This document shows positions 15,628 to 23,514 of a stretch of DNA of 64,000 nucleotides, in pieces. Numbering within the stretch: the stretch's first letter is position 1; each line of letters begins with the position of its first letter. The DNA is taken from contig DIXU01000001.1 of assembly GCA_002436105.1 (NCBI GenBank), positions 186,001 to 250,000 on the forward strand, given 5' to 3'. Both the position numbers and the translations under genes were made by a program. The notes under the pieces were generated by a model, which had not been told where the DNA came from, ran no database searches, and saw nothing but the letters and a program-made list of their open reading frames with translations. Source of the stretch: Candidatus Aminicenantes bacterium UBA6072. GTDB taxonomy: Bacteria > Acidobacteriota > Aminicenantia > UBA2199.

Positions 15628-16953
15628 ATGGCCAAAAAGACATTTGTCCTGGACACCAACGTCATTCTTCACGATTACGAGTGCATTTACAGCTTCGAGG
15701 ACAACGACATCGCGATCCCCATCACCGTCCTGGAGGAACTGGACCAGTTCAAGAGGGGAAGCGACCAGATCAATTACAACTCCCGGGAGTTCATCCGCAT
15801 CCTGGACACCCTCTCCGGCGACAAGATCCTCAAGGGAGGGACAAAGATCAGCCGCAAGGGCGGCAAAATCCGCATCATCACCGAGCACCTGCAGGAACCC
15901 GCCGTGACGAGCATGTTCACCGAGAACCGGCCCGACCACCGCATACTGAGCGTGGCCTACTATCTGTCGCGGAAGCATAAGCCGGGAAACGGCCAGGTCG
16001 TCCTGGTCTCCAAGGACGTGAACCTGCGCCTGAAGGCCAAGTCGCTGGCGATCGTGGCCCAGGATTACTTCACCGACCGCGTCCAGGACATCGACCGGCT
16101 GTACGCCGGCAAGCGGACCCTGCCGGACGTCCCCGGCGACAGGATCTCGCAGATGTATGGCGCGGCGGCCGGACTCGACCCCAGCGATGTCGGCCTGCAC
16201 GACCTGCAGCCTCACGAGTACTGCATCCTGAAGAACGGCAGCAAGTCGGCCCTGGGTTACCACAACCCCGAGAGCGGCAGGCTGGAGCGCATTGAAAAGA
16301 AGCCGGCCTACGGCATCACCCCCCGCAACGCCGAGCAGATCTTCGCCCTCCATGCCCTGACCCACCCCGGCATCCTGCTGGTCACCCTGATGGGCAAGGC
16401 CGGGACCGGCAAGACGCTGGTGGCGCTGGCGGCCGCCCTGGAGATGAGCCGGCAATTCCGCCAGATCTACCTGGCCCGGCCCATCATTCCCCTGTCCAAC
16501 CGCGACATGGGCTTCCTGCCCGGGGACATCGAGTCCAAGCTCGACCCCTTCATGCAGCCGCTGTTCGACAACCTGGCGGTGATCAAGAACCAGTTCAACG
16601 AAAACTCCGCTGAATACAGGCGCATCAACAACATGCTGGAGGAGAAGAAGCTCTGCATCACCCCGCTGTCCTACATCCGCGGCCGCAGCCTCGAGCGCAT
16701 CTTCTTCATCGTCGACGAGGCCCAGAACCTGACGCCGCACGAGGTGAAGACCATCATCACCCGCGCCGGTGAGGGGACGAAGGTGGTCTTCACCGGCGAC
16801 CCGTACCAGATCGATACCCCCTACCTGGACGCCCGCTCCAACGGCCTCACCTATTTGATCCACCGCATGAAGGGGCAGAAGATCTATTCGCACATCACCC
16901 TGGAAAAGGGCGAGCGCTCCATGCTGGCCGAGCTGGCCAGCGATTTGCTTTAA
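15628..16953 (+). CDS. PIN-PhoH fusion ATPase (YlaK-like)
   Basis: 441 aa. N-terminal PIN nuclease domain (1-140) with acidic residues in VLDTNVILHDY, VLEELDQFKRG and LVSKDVNLRLKAKS. C-terminal PhoH-type helicase-like ATPase with Walker A GKAGTGKTLVALAAAL (about 252) and Walker B RIFFIVDEAQNLTPHEVKT. This PIN-plus-PhoH layout is typical of long bacterial PhoH proteins, which act on RNA in toxin-antitoxin-like or RNA quality-control settings; no partner gene is adjacent. It stands alone between the AOR terminator and a convergent gene. Confidence 0.93.
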   Translation: MAKKTFVLDTNVILHDYECIYSFEDNDIAIPITVLEELDQFKRGSDQINYNSREFIRILDTLSGDKILKGGTKISRKGGKIRIITEHLQEPAVTSMFTENRPDHRILSVAYYLSRKHKPGNGQVVLVSKDVNLRLKAKSLAIVAQDYFTDRVQDIDRLYAGKRTLPDVPGDRISQMYGAAAGLDPSDVGLHDLQPHEYCILKNGSKSALGYHNPESGRLERIEKKPAYGITPRNAEQIFALHALTHPGILLVTLMGKAGTGKTLVALAAALEMSRQFRQIYLARPIIPLSNRDMGFLPGDIESKLDPFMQPLFDNLAVIKNQFNENSAEYRRINNMLEEKKLCITPLSYIRGRSLERIFFIVDEAQNLTPHEVKTIITRAGEGTKVVFTGDPYQIDTPYLDARSNGLTYLIHRMKGQKIYSHITLEKGERSMLAELASDLL

Positions 16954-16963
16954 AAAAAGATGC

Positions 16964-16991
16964 CAGACGTCAGACGCTAGACGTTGGCAAG
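16964..16991. repeat. YAGACGT heptamer repeat
   Basis: Three units in 7-bp register: CAGACGT, CAGACGC, TAGACGT, then TGGCAAG. The same sequence family occurs in the opposite orientation at 18900-18972, so the gene at 17128-18732 is flanked by inverted copies. The remaining gap to 17127 also holds an imperfect hairpin (CGTCAGAAAAGAGG near 17050 against CTTTTCTCACTGACG near 17080) between convergent genes. Confidence 0.65.
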
Positions 16992-17127
16992 AAAAAACAT
17001 CCTGCCATACGGTCCGCGAATGCTTTCACGAAAAGACCTCCGGTGCCCGGCGTCAGAAAAGAGGAGTCCGTTGCCTTGCTTTTCTCACTGACGCCCGACG
17101 CCCGGTGTCTTCAGGAACCGTTCCCGT

Positions 17128-18732
17128 TCAATCCACGACCGTCATCTGGGTTTCCACCTCCAGCTTCAGGTCGCACAGGATGTGGATGCTTTTCTTGGCG
17201 TGGCTGCAATTCATGCTTTCGTCCGCGCCGACAAGCACCAGCCCGTAGTTCTTGCCCGGCTGCTGCACCCACTCCCGCACCGCGTCCCGCAGCTGCGTGG
17301 GGTGGTTGAGGGCGATCTCGGTGCAGGGGATGGAGAAAAGGGTCTTCCAATCGCCGTCCCAGGGGGCGGTCAGCTTGAAGAGGCGGATCGCCGTCGGGTT
17401 GCCCCCGCTGGTGGTCCATGTCAGGCGCGCACTGACAACCGACGCCGACGCCGGGATCTTGCTCACATTCAGCGCCAGGTGGCTGCGGTATATCCAGTTG
17501 ACGTTCCACTCGTCTTCGCAGCGGTTCGTCCAGCCGAGGCGGCAACAGGAAGGCCCGGGGTCGGGGATTTCCAGACCCTCAGGGGCCATGATGAAGACAC
17601 TCTTGCTGTCGCGATGCACGTGATAACTGCCCTTGTTGGTGATGACCGGAGTGAACGTGTACTTGGGCGCAAGCTGGTGCACATAGGCCGCGATCTTGAA
17701 CAGCCCGCTGTCGCCAAAAACGCCCGGATGGTCGAGCGACTGCAGGCGGACGCGGTAATCGCCGGCGGGCAGGGTGTCGGCGCCGGGAATGTTCCAGTGG
17801 TAGTCGTCGATGTTCAGCGGCAGCTGCGGCTCGATCACCATCTGCGTACCGCCGCCGGATTTGAGCAGCAGGAGCTTGGCTTTTTTGCCCTTGAGGGAGT
17901 CGGAAAAGGTCCAGGCGATGTCGCAGGCCCCGATGCGGTTGAAGGAGGCTCCGGCGGCGGGGCTGTGCACCTTGATCCAATTGCTGACCCTGGGCTGAAT
18001 GACGATGGGAACGCTCACGCTCACCACATCGAACGTTCCGTCGCTTTCATCGCTGAAGTCGCCGCTCAAGGCCTGGACGACGATCTTGAGCCCGGCCCTG
18101 GGTCCGGTCAGGTCGGGATGCGGATCGAGCAGGTCGCCGACCTTCCAGAGAAATTTGCCCTCGGAGATCGGCACGCTGGTGGCGATGGCCCGGTCCATGC
18201 CCTCGCCGGGAAGGCGCAGGCGGATCCGGACGTTGCCGGTCAGCCCGCTCGACGTCCAGCGGATCTCCTTCTGGGATCCCAGGCTGTATTTTTCCCCTCC
18301 GTTGGGCGCGCTCACCACGATGGAGCTCTGCCCCTGGCCGACGATGCAGAAGGGCAGGGAACTCATGGAATTCTCGCCGGACGCATCCTGCACCCGCACG
18401 TTGATGGAATAGCCGCAGCCAACGGCGGCGCTGCCGCCCGCGTAATTCCCGACCGTCCACATGTAGCCGCCGTTGCCCGACGTATACTGGCTGGAGTGGA
18501 TGGGGATATTGGCCGCGATCTCGCCTTTTTTGACCCCGTTCTGCCAGAGCACGATGCGCACCGGCGTATTGTCGGGATAACCGCTGAACGTCCAGTGGAT
18601 ATGCGCCTTCTGGCCGGAGGTCAGGTTCACGCCGCTGTTGGGCGAAACCAGGGCGATGCTGTTGGCGGCGAACAGCCCCCCGGCGTATGCCAGACACAGG
18701 AACAGGAAAAATGCCCTTTTCAGATTGATCAT
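17128..18732 (-). CDS. Exported multidomain protein with Kre9/Knh1-like repeats and DNRLRE-like C terminus
   Basis: 534 aa. Signal peptide 1-22 ending FAANS. Three Ig-like Kre9/KNH-type repeats begin LVSPNSGVNLTSGQKAHIHW (about 29), VSAPNGGEKYSLGSQKEIRW (about 139) and VHSPAAGASFNRIGACDIAW (about 255). The last 170 residues look like a DNRLRE-type domain: YRSHLALNVSKIPASASVVS and VREWVQQPGKNYGLVLVGAD. Such domains sit in extracellular enzymes and adhesins. Two Cys pairs near 395-410 could form disulfides. No catalytic motif is seen. Same repeat family as 11666-12448. SD AAGGAGG upstream of the ATG. Confidence 0.85.
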   Translation of the reverse strand: MINLKRAFFLFLCLAYAGGLFAANSIALVSPNSGVNLTSGQKAHIHWTFSGYPDNTPVRIVLWQNGVKKGEIAANIPIHSSQYTSGNGGYMWTVGNYAGGSAAVGCGYSINVRVQDASGENSMSSLPFCIVGQGQSSIVVSAPNGGEKYSLGSQKEIRWTSSGLTGNVRIRLRLPGEGMDRAIATSVPISEGKFLWKVGDLLDPHPDLTGPRAGLKIVVQALSGDFSDESDGTFDVVSVSVPIVIQPRVSNWIKVHSPAAGASFNRIGACDIAWTFSDSLKGKKAKLLLLKSGGGTQMVIEPQLPLNIDDYHWNIPGADTLPAGDYRVRLQSLDHPGVFGDSGLFKIAAYVHQLAPKYTFTPVITNKGSYHVHRDSKSVFIMAPEGLEIPDPGPSCCRLGWTNRCEDEWNVNWIYRSHLALNVSKIPASASVVSARLTWTTSGGNPTAIRLFKLTAPWDGDWKTLFSIPCTEIALNHPTQLRDAVREWVQQPGKNYGLVLVGADESMNCSHAKKSIHILCDLKLEVETQMTVVD

Positions 18733-18899
18733 TTACGTCCTCCTTGTCCAATGGCAATGATATATGAAATTCCGTGACAAATCTCACTCCATGATGATTT
18801 TCCTGTAATCGCGGCAATGGGGCGCCTTCCGCCATGGCGATCCCCAGGCTCTCGTCCCTTCAAGCGGGCAGCTGCTGCCGGAAGCCTCCCGCTTCTTCT

Positions 18900-18972
18900 C
18901 TTGCCAATGTCTGGTGTCTGACGTCTTCTACTTATTCTCTTGCCAGCGTCTGACGTCTACCATCCAACGTCT
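18900..18972. repeat. Inverse copy of the YAGACGT repeat
   Basis: Two related stretches, CTTGCCAATGTCTGG...TGACGTCTTCT and CTTGCCAGCGTCTGACGTC..., are the reverse complement type of 16964-16991. The gap 18733-18976 otherwise shows nothing that can be supported. Confidence 0.55.
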
Positions 18973-18976
18973 TCTT

Positions 18977-19684
18977 CTACAGCGAGTTCTCCACCACCTT
19001 CAGCTTCAGGCGCGACAGATACTCGGTGATCTTGATCTTCTTGGGGCAGGCCTCCATGCAGTTGAAGATGGTGTGGCAGCGCCAGACGCCGTTCTTGTCG
19101 TTGACGATCTCCAGGCGGTCGTCGGCGCCGTCGTCGCGGCTGTCGAAAACGAAGCGGTAGGCCTTGAGCAGGGCGGCCGGCCCGAGGTACTCGCTGTTGG
19201 GCCACGAGCTGGGGCAGGCGGCGCTGCAGGCGGCGCAGAGGATGCACAGCGTCGACTCGCCGATCTGCTCCAGCTGCTCCGGCGTCTGCACGAACTCCTT
19301 GTCGGGCAGGGGATTGTCAACGATCAGGTAGGGCTTGATGCGCCTGAGCTTCTCGAAAAATGGATCGAGGTCGACGACCAGGTCCTTGATGATCTGGAAG
19401 CCCGACAGCGGCTCGATCTTCAGCTTCCTGCCGAAGCGATGGATGGGGGTCTCGCAGGCCAGCACGTTGCGGCCGTTGACCTTCATGGCGCAGGAGCCGC
19501 AGATCGAGCTGCGGCAGGAGCGGCGGTAGGCCAGGGTGCCGTCGTGCCGCCAGTGGATCTCGTTGAGCACGTCCAGGATGGTCGAGTCGTCGTCGACCGA
19601 GATGGCGAACTCCTGCCAGTGCGGCTTTTCGTCGCTGTCCGGCTGGTATCTCAAGATGTTGACGTGGATGTCGATCTTCGCCAT
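18977..19684 (-). CDS. sdhB: Succinate dehydrogenase/fumarate reductase iron-sulfur subunit
   Basis: Carries electrons from the flavin to quinone. 235 aa. N-terminal ferredoxin domain with the [2Fe-2S] ligands in SCRSSICGSC and the distal Cys in NVLACETP. C-terminal domain with [4Fe-4S] motif CILCAACSAACP and [3Fe-4S] motif CHTIFNCMEACPKKIK. All expected cysteines are present. Last gene of sdhCDAB, 10 nt after sdhA. Membrane-bound through SdhC/D. Confidence 0.96.
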   Translation of the reverse strand: MAKIDIHVNILRYQPDSDEKPHWQEFAISVDDDSTILDVLNEIHWRHDGTLAYRRSCRSSICGSCAMKVNGRNVLACETPIHRFGRKLKIEPLSGFQIIKDLVVDLDPFFEKLRRIKPYLIVDNPLPDKEFVQTPEQLEQIGESTLCILCAACSAACPSSWPNSEYLGPAALLKAYRFVFDSRDDGADDRLEIVNDKNGVWRCHTIFNCMEACPKKIKITEYLSRLKLKVVENSL

Positions 19685-19694
19685 GGGTTTCCTC

Positions 19695-21425
19695 CTAGTA
19701 TTTCCTTTCCTGAGGCTGGTACTGCGGGTAAATGACCACCGCCTTGCTGTAATCCATCACGATCTTGCCGTCGCGGCGCCAGGCCAGCGTGTGCTTCAGC
19801 CAGTTGCCGTCATCCCTCCTGGGGAAATCGCTGCGGAAATGGGCTCCGCGCGACTCCTTGCGCGCCAGGGCGCCCTCGACGATGACCTCGGAGAAGCTGA
19901 GCAGGTTCTCCAGCTCCAGGGCCTCGATCAGGTCGAGATTGAAGGCCCGGCCCTTGTCATCGACGCCCACCTGCCGGTAGCGATCCTGCAGTTCCTTGAC
20001 GACGGCCAGCATCTTGAGCATGTCGTCCTGGTTGCGGAACACGCCCATGTTCCGGGTCATGTTCACCTGCAGCTCTTCGCGGATGGCGGCGTGGCGCTCC
20101 TTGCCGCCCGCAAACAGGCGGTCGATCTTGGCCTGGGCGGACTCCAGCGGCTTGGCCGGCAGGTCGGCAAAGGCGCTCCTGCGGCAGTAATCGGTCATGT
20201 GGCTGCCGGCGATGCGGCCAAAGGTGGCCGCGTCCTGCAGCGAATTCGTGCCCAGGCGATTGGCGCCGTGCAGCGAGAGGCAGGAGGCCTCGCCGGCGGT
20301 GTACAACCCCTTGACCGCCTGGCCGGCGGCGTTCTTGATCACCTCGGTGTTCAGGTTGGCCGGGATGCCGCCCATCGAATAGTGCGCCGTGGGCTGGATG
20401 GGAACCGGATCGGTGATCGCATCGACCTTCAGGTAATTCAAGGCCAGGTCATGGATCTGCGGCAGGCGCGTCAGGATCTTCTCCTTGCCCAGGTGGCGCA
20501 GGTCGAGGTAAACGTAGTCCTGGCCCTGGATGCCGCGCCCCTCGTTGATCTCGGTCTGCTCGGCGCGCGAGACCACGTCGCGCGGCGCCAGCTCCATCTT
20601 GGCCGCGGCGTAGGTCTTCATGAAGCGCTCCCCCGCGTCGTTGACGATATAGGCGCCCTCGCCTCGGGCCGCCTCGGAAAGAAGGATGCCGTGCTTGTAC
20701 AGGCCGGTGGGATGGAACTGGACGAACTCCATGTCCTCCAGCGGCAGCCCGGCCTCGAGCACCAGGGCCACGCCGTCGCCGGTATTGGCGTGGGCGTTGG
20801 AAGTGACCTTCCAGGCGCGGCCGTAGCCGCCGGTGGCCAGCAGCACCGCCTTGGCCTGGAATACATGCAGGCCGCCGGCGCGGATATCCCAGGCCACCAG
20901 GCCGCGGCAGACATCGTCCTTGAGCTGCAGCGACAGCACCTGGAATTCGTTGAAGAACAGGACATTATGGCGCAGGCACTGCTCGTAAAGGGTGTGCAGC
21001 AGCACGTGACCGGTGATGTCCTGGGCGAAGCATGCCCGGGGCTGGGAATGACCGCCGAAGGGGCGCTGGTTGATGCGGCCGTCCTTGGTGCGCGAGAAGG
21101 GGACGCCCATGTGCTCGAATTCGTAGACCGTCTTGAGCGCCTCGTTGACGAAGCGCTCAACGACGTCCTGGTCGGCCAGGTAGTCGCTGCCCTTGATGGT
21201 GTCGAACATGTGGGCCTCCAGCGAATCCTCGCTGACATTGGCCAGGGCGGCGGCGATGCCCCCCTGGGCCCCGCCCGAATGCGAGCGCGTCGGGTAAACC
21301 TTGGTGATCACGGCGGTGGTCAGCCCGCTCTTGGCCACCTCCAGGGCGGCGCGCAGGCCGGCCAGGCCGGCACCGACGATCACGGCATCGATCTGGTGAT
21401 GATTTCTTGCTTCTTCGATCTTCAT
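19695..21425 (-). CDS. sdhA: Succinate dehydrogenase/fumarate reductase flavoprotein subunit
   Basis: Catalytic subunit interconverting succinate and fumarate. 576 aa. FAD-binding GAGLAGLRAALEVA at residue 16; RSHSGGAQGGIAAAL contains the His that covalently binds FAD; LPLEDMEFVQFHPTG is the substrate-region signature; HYSMGGIP and HGANRLGTNSLQDA are conserved C-terminal elements. Complete, with no sign of truncation. It lies between the anchor genes and sdhB. Direction in vivo (oxidation or fumarate reduction) cannot be told from sequence. Confidence 0.97.
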   Translation of the reverse strand: MKIEEARNHHQIDAVIVGAGLAGLRAALEVAKSGLTTAVITKVYPTRSHSGGAQGGIAAALANVSEDSLEAHMFDTIKGSDYLADQDVVERFVNEALKTVYEFEHMGVPFSRTKDGRINQRPFGGHSQPRACFAQDITGHVLLHTLYEQCLRHNVLFFNEFQVLSLQLKDDVCRGLVAWDIRAGGLHVFQAKAVLLATGGYGRAWKVTSNAHANTGDGVALVLEAGLPLEDMEFVQFHPTGLYKHGILLSEAARGEGAYIVNDAGERFMKTYAAAKMELAPRDVVSRAEQTEINEGRGIQGQDYVYLDLRHLGKEKILTRLPQIHDLALNYLKVDAITDPVPIQPTAHYSMGGIPANLNTEVIKNAAGQAVKGLYTAGEASCLSLHGANRLGTNSLQDAATFGRIAGSHMTDYCRRSAFADLPAKPLESAQAKIDRLFAGGKERHAAIREELQVNMTRNMGVFRNQDDMLKMLAVVKELQDRYRQVGVDDKGRAFNLDLIEALELENLLSFSEVIVEGALARKESRGAHFRSDFPRRDDGNWLKHTLAWRRDGKIVMDYSKAVVIYPQYQPQERKY

Positions 21426-21437
21426 GGTGTCGCTCCT

Positions 21438-21812
21438 TCAGGCAACCTTCAGGGTGTAGAGCTTGATGATGGTCAGGGTGCCGACGAACAGCAGCGCCAG
21501 CCCGACCGTGAGCAGCAGGCTGAACCACGCCAGGCGCCAGCCCTTGCTGGAGATGTAGTCCTCCAGCACCGACCAGACCCCGTTCAGGCCGTGGTACAGG
21601 GCGGTGATCAGGAAGGCGAACTGCAGCAGCGGGAACCACCAGCTCTGGGCCCGCTCCAGCACCTGGCGGTATTCCACCGCGTGGGTGCGGGTCAGGAAGT
21701 GGTAGGTGATGAAGTGGAAAAGGAGCAGGATGAACAGGATGACGGCCGAGATGCGCTGCAGCAGCCAGGCGACCGCCCCCGAGCGCGATGTTTGCTTGAA
21801 GTTCTTTTCCAT
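21438..21812 (-). CDS. sdhD: Succinate dehydrogenase membrane anchor subunit D
   Basis: 124 aa with three membrane helices: about 13-33 (VAWLLQRISAVILFILLLFH), 54-75 and 95-117. RISAVILFILLLFHFITYHF has the Arg/Ser and His residues expected near the quinone site and heme b, and ALYHGLNGVWSVLEDY is the second His segment. Short overall similarity is usual for anchors; identity is supported mainly by size, topology and position between sdhC and sdhA. Confidence 0.88.
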   Translation of the reverse strand: MEKNFKQTSRSGAVAWLLQRISAVILFILLLFHFITYHFLTRTHAVEYRQVLERAQSWWFPLLQFAFLITALYHGLNGVWSVLEDYISSKGWRLAWFSLLLTVGLALLFVGTLTIIKLYTLKVA

Positions 21813-21822
21813 CGTGCCCTCC

Positions 21823-22197
21823 CTAGAACGCGTGGCGCAGGAGCAGGAAGGAGCCCAGCGCCCACAGGACGAAGGCCGCGGCGATCAGCACGACGAACAG
21901 CTTCTTGTGCGCCAGCGAGCCCTTGAAGAAATCGACGATGACGATGCGCGCGCCGTTGAAGGCGTGGAAGAGGATGACGCCCCACAATCCCACTTCAAGC
22001 AACTTGAACAGCGGGCTGCTCAGGAAGGTCATGACGTCGTTGAAGGTCTTCTCGCCGTAGGTCAGGCTGTTGATGACCCAGATGTGCAGGCTGAGGTAAA
22101 AGATGAGCGCCAGGCCCGAGAGCCGGTGCAGGATCCAGGCCCATGAGCCGATGAAGTTGTAGTACGTGAAGTCATAAAAGCGGGTTCTCTTGTACAC
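21823..22197 (-). CDS. sdhC: Succinate dehydrogenase cytochrome b subunit C
   Basis: 124 aa with three membrane helices. ILHRLSGLALIFYLSLHIW contains the family HRxSG element and a heme-ligand candidate His, and LFHAFNGARIVIVDF is the second signature. The start is taken as GTG at 22197, with AAGGAGG 5 nt before it; an ATG at 22233 is in frame but lies right at the promoter -10 box and has no SD. First gene of sdhCDAB, each gap being about 10 nt. Confidence 0.9.
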   Translation of the reverse strand: MYKRTRFYDFTYYNFIGSWAWILHRLSGLALIFYLSLHIWVINSLTYGEKTFNDVMTFLSSPLFKLLEVGLWGVILFHAFNGARIVIVDFFKGSLAHKKLFVVLIAAAFVLWALGSFLLLRHAF

Positions 22198-22231
22198 GCT
22201 TTCCTCCTTGACGTGAGATCGATGAAAAAGC

Positions 22232-22260
22232 ATTGTAATCCTTTAAAAAGCCAACTTCAA
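22232..22260 (-). promoter_or_regulatory. Sigma70-type promoter for sdhCDAB
   Basis: On the minus strand TTGAAG (22255-22260) and TACAAT (22232-22237) are 17 bp apart, about 35 nt upstream of the GTG start. It stands back-to-back with the promoter at 22269-22297, so the two could interfere. Confidence 0.7.
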
Positions 22261-22268
22261 TCGCACGA

Positions 22269-22297
22269 TTGACTTTTACCGCGAAAAAAAATATTTT
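22269..22297 (+). promoter_or_regulatory. Promoter of the diguanylate cyclase gene, leaderless geometry
   Basis: TTGACT (22269-22274), 17 bp, TATTTT (22292-22297). The ATG begins 7 nt after the -10 box, so transcription would start at the start codon. No SD is present. Confidence 0.65.
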
Positions 22298-22303
22298 AGT
22301 GGG

Positions 22304-23458
22304 ATGAAAGGCGAGGCAACGGACACGCCGCATCCTGACGCCCTGGCGTTGCGGCATATGATCGGAAAGAACCTCTGGCTGGTCAGCATCCGCTGGGTCT
22401 ACCCGGTCTTCATCATGGCCTTTTTCCTGGGCTACCGTTTCCTGGCCCGGCGTTCGCCCATCAACCCGCTGGATGCACTGCTGGTATTCCTGCTGCCCCT
22501 CGCCGCCAACCTGCTGTTCCTGCTGGCCATCCGCCGGCGGGAAAAGGCAAGCGGCCCTCCGGCGGGCTACGATGAATGGGCAAGGCTGGCCGCGCGGCAG
22601 CTCGACCTCGACCTCGCTGCCTTCTCCCTGACCGTGTTCTTTTCCGGCGGCCTGCAGAGCCCGGTCATCGCCCTGATCATCCTCTACATCGTGATCTCCA
22701 CTTTCCTGGTCGACTACCGCCGGGCCCTGCGCAACACCGTGGCCGCCATGGTGCTGCTCCTGGCCATCGCCCTGCTGCAGGAGGGCCGTGACTTTTTCAC
22801 CGGCCCCACGGTCACCGACCTGCTGGCCTACTACTTCATGTTCATCTTCACCTACCTCATCTCCGGCTACCTCTCCAAGAACCTGCACCGCAACGAGGAC
22901 CTGCTCAAGGAGCTGCTGCAGCAGTCGCGTGAGCTGTCGGTCACCGACGGCCTGACCGGCCTGTACAACCAGATGCATTTCTTCCAGCTCCTGGAGCGCG
23001 AGACCCGGAAAGCGCAGCGCTACGACATGAGCTTCTCGCTGATCATCTTCGACGTCGATCATTTCAAGAACTTCAACGACCGGAACGGGCACCTGCGCGG
23101 CTCGGAGACGCTGCGCGCCGTCGCCGAGCTCATGCGTCGCAAATTCCGCGCCAGCGACCTGCTGGCCAAGTACGGCGGCGACGAATTCGTCATCATCCTG
23201 CCCCAGACCGACAAGGTCGGCGCCTACCTGGCCGCAGAGAGGCTGCGCGAGGGGATCGAGAAGCAGGAGTTCCCCGGCGCCGAGACGCAGCCGCAGAAGA
23301 AACTGACCATCTCCATCGGCCTGGCCGCTTATCCCGAGCACGGGGCCGGCGCCAATGAGATCCTCAACCGCGCCGACAAGGCGCTGTACTTCGCCAAGGA
23401 ATCGGGACGCAACCGCACCGTCATCTACAATGACCAGATCGAGAAGGAAAGCGAATGA
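22304..23458 (+). CDS. Membrane-bound GGDEF diguanylate cyclase
   Basis: Makes cyclic di-GMP from two GTP. 384 aa. About five or six membrane helices fill residues 25-195, with no recognised sensor fold. A GGDEF domain follows (about 210-380): SVTDGLTGLYNQMHFFQLLE at its start, DVDHFKNFNDRNGH for metal and nucleotide binding, and an intact YGGDEFVIIL active site. The inhibitory RxxD site upstream of GGDEF reads RASD (KFRASDLLAKYGGDEF), so product inhibition is plausible. Divergent from sdh. The start at 22304 fits a leaderless mRNA; a later ATG at codon 19 also lacks an SD. Confidence 0.93.
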   Translation: MKGEATDTPHPDALALRHMIGKNLWLVSIRWVYPVFIMAFFLGYRFLARRSPINPLDALLVFLLPLAANLLFLLAIRRREKASGPPAGYDEWARLAARQLDLDLAAFSLTVFFSGGLQSPVIALIILYIVISTFLVDYRRALRNTVAAMVLLLAIALLQEGRDFFTGPTVTDLLAYYFMFIFTYLISGYLSKNLHRNEDLLKELLQQSRELSVTDGLTGLYNQMHFFQLLERETRKAQRYDMSFSLIIFDVDHFKNFNDRNGHLRGSETLRAVAELMRRKFRASDLLAKYGGDEFVIILPQTDKVGAYLAAERLREGIEKQEFPGAETQPQKKLTISIGLAAYPEHGAGANEILNRADKALYFAKESGRNRTVIYNDQIEKESE

Positions 23459-23514
23459 ACGGGCCGGGAGCGGTTCCAGCGCCCCGCCGGATCGGGCCCA
23501 AGAAGGAGGAACCC

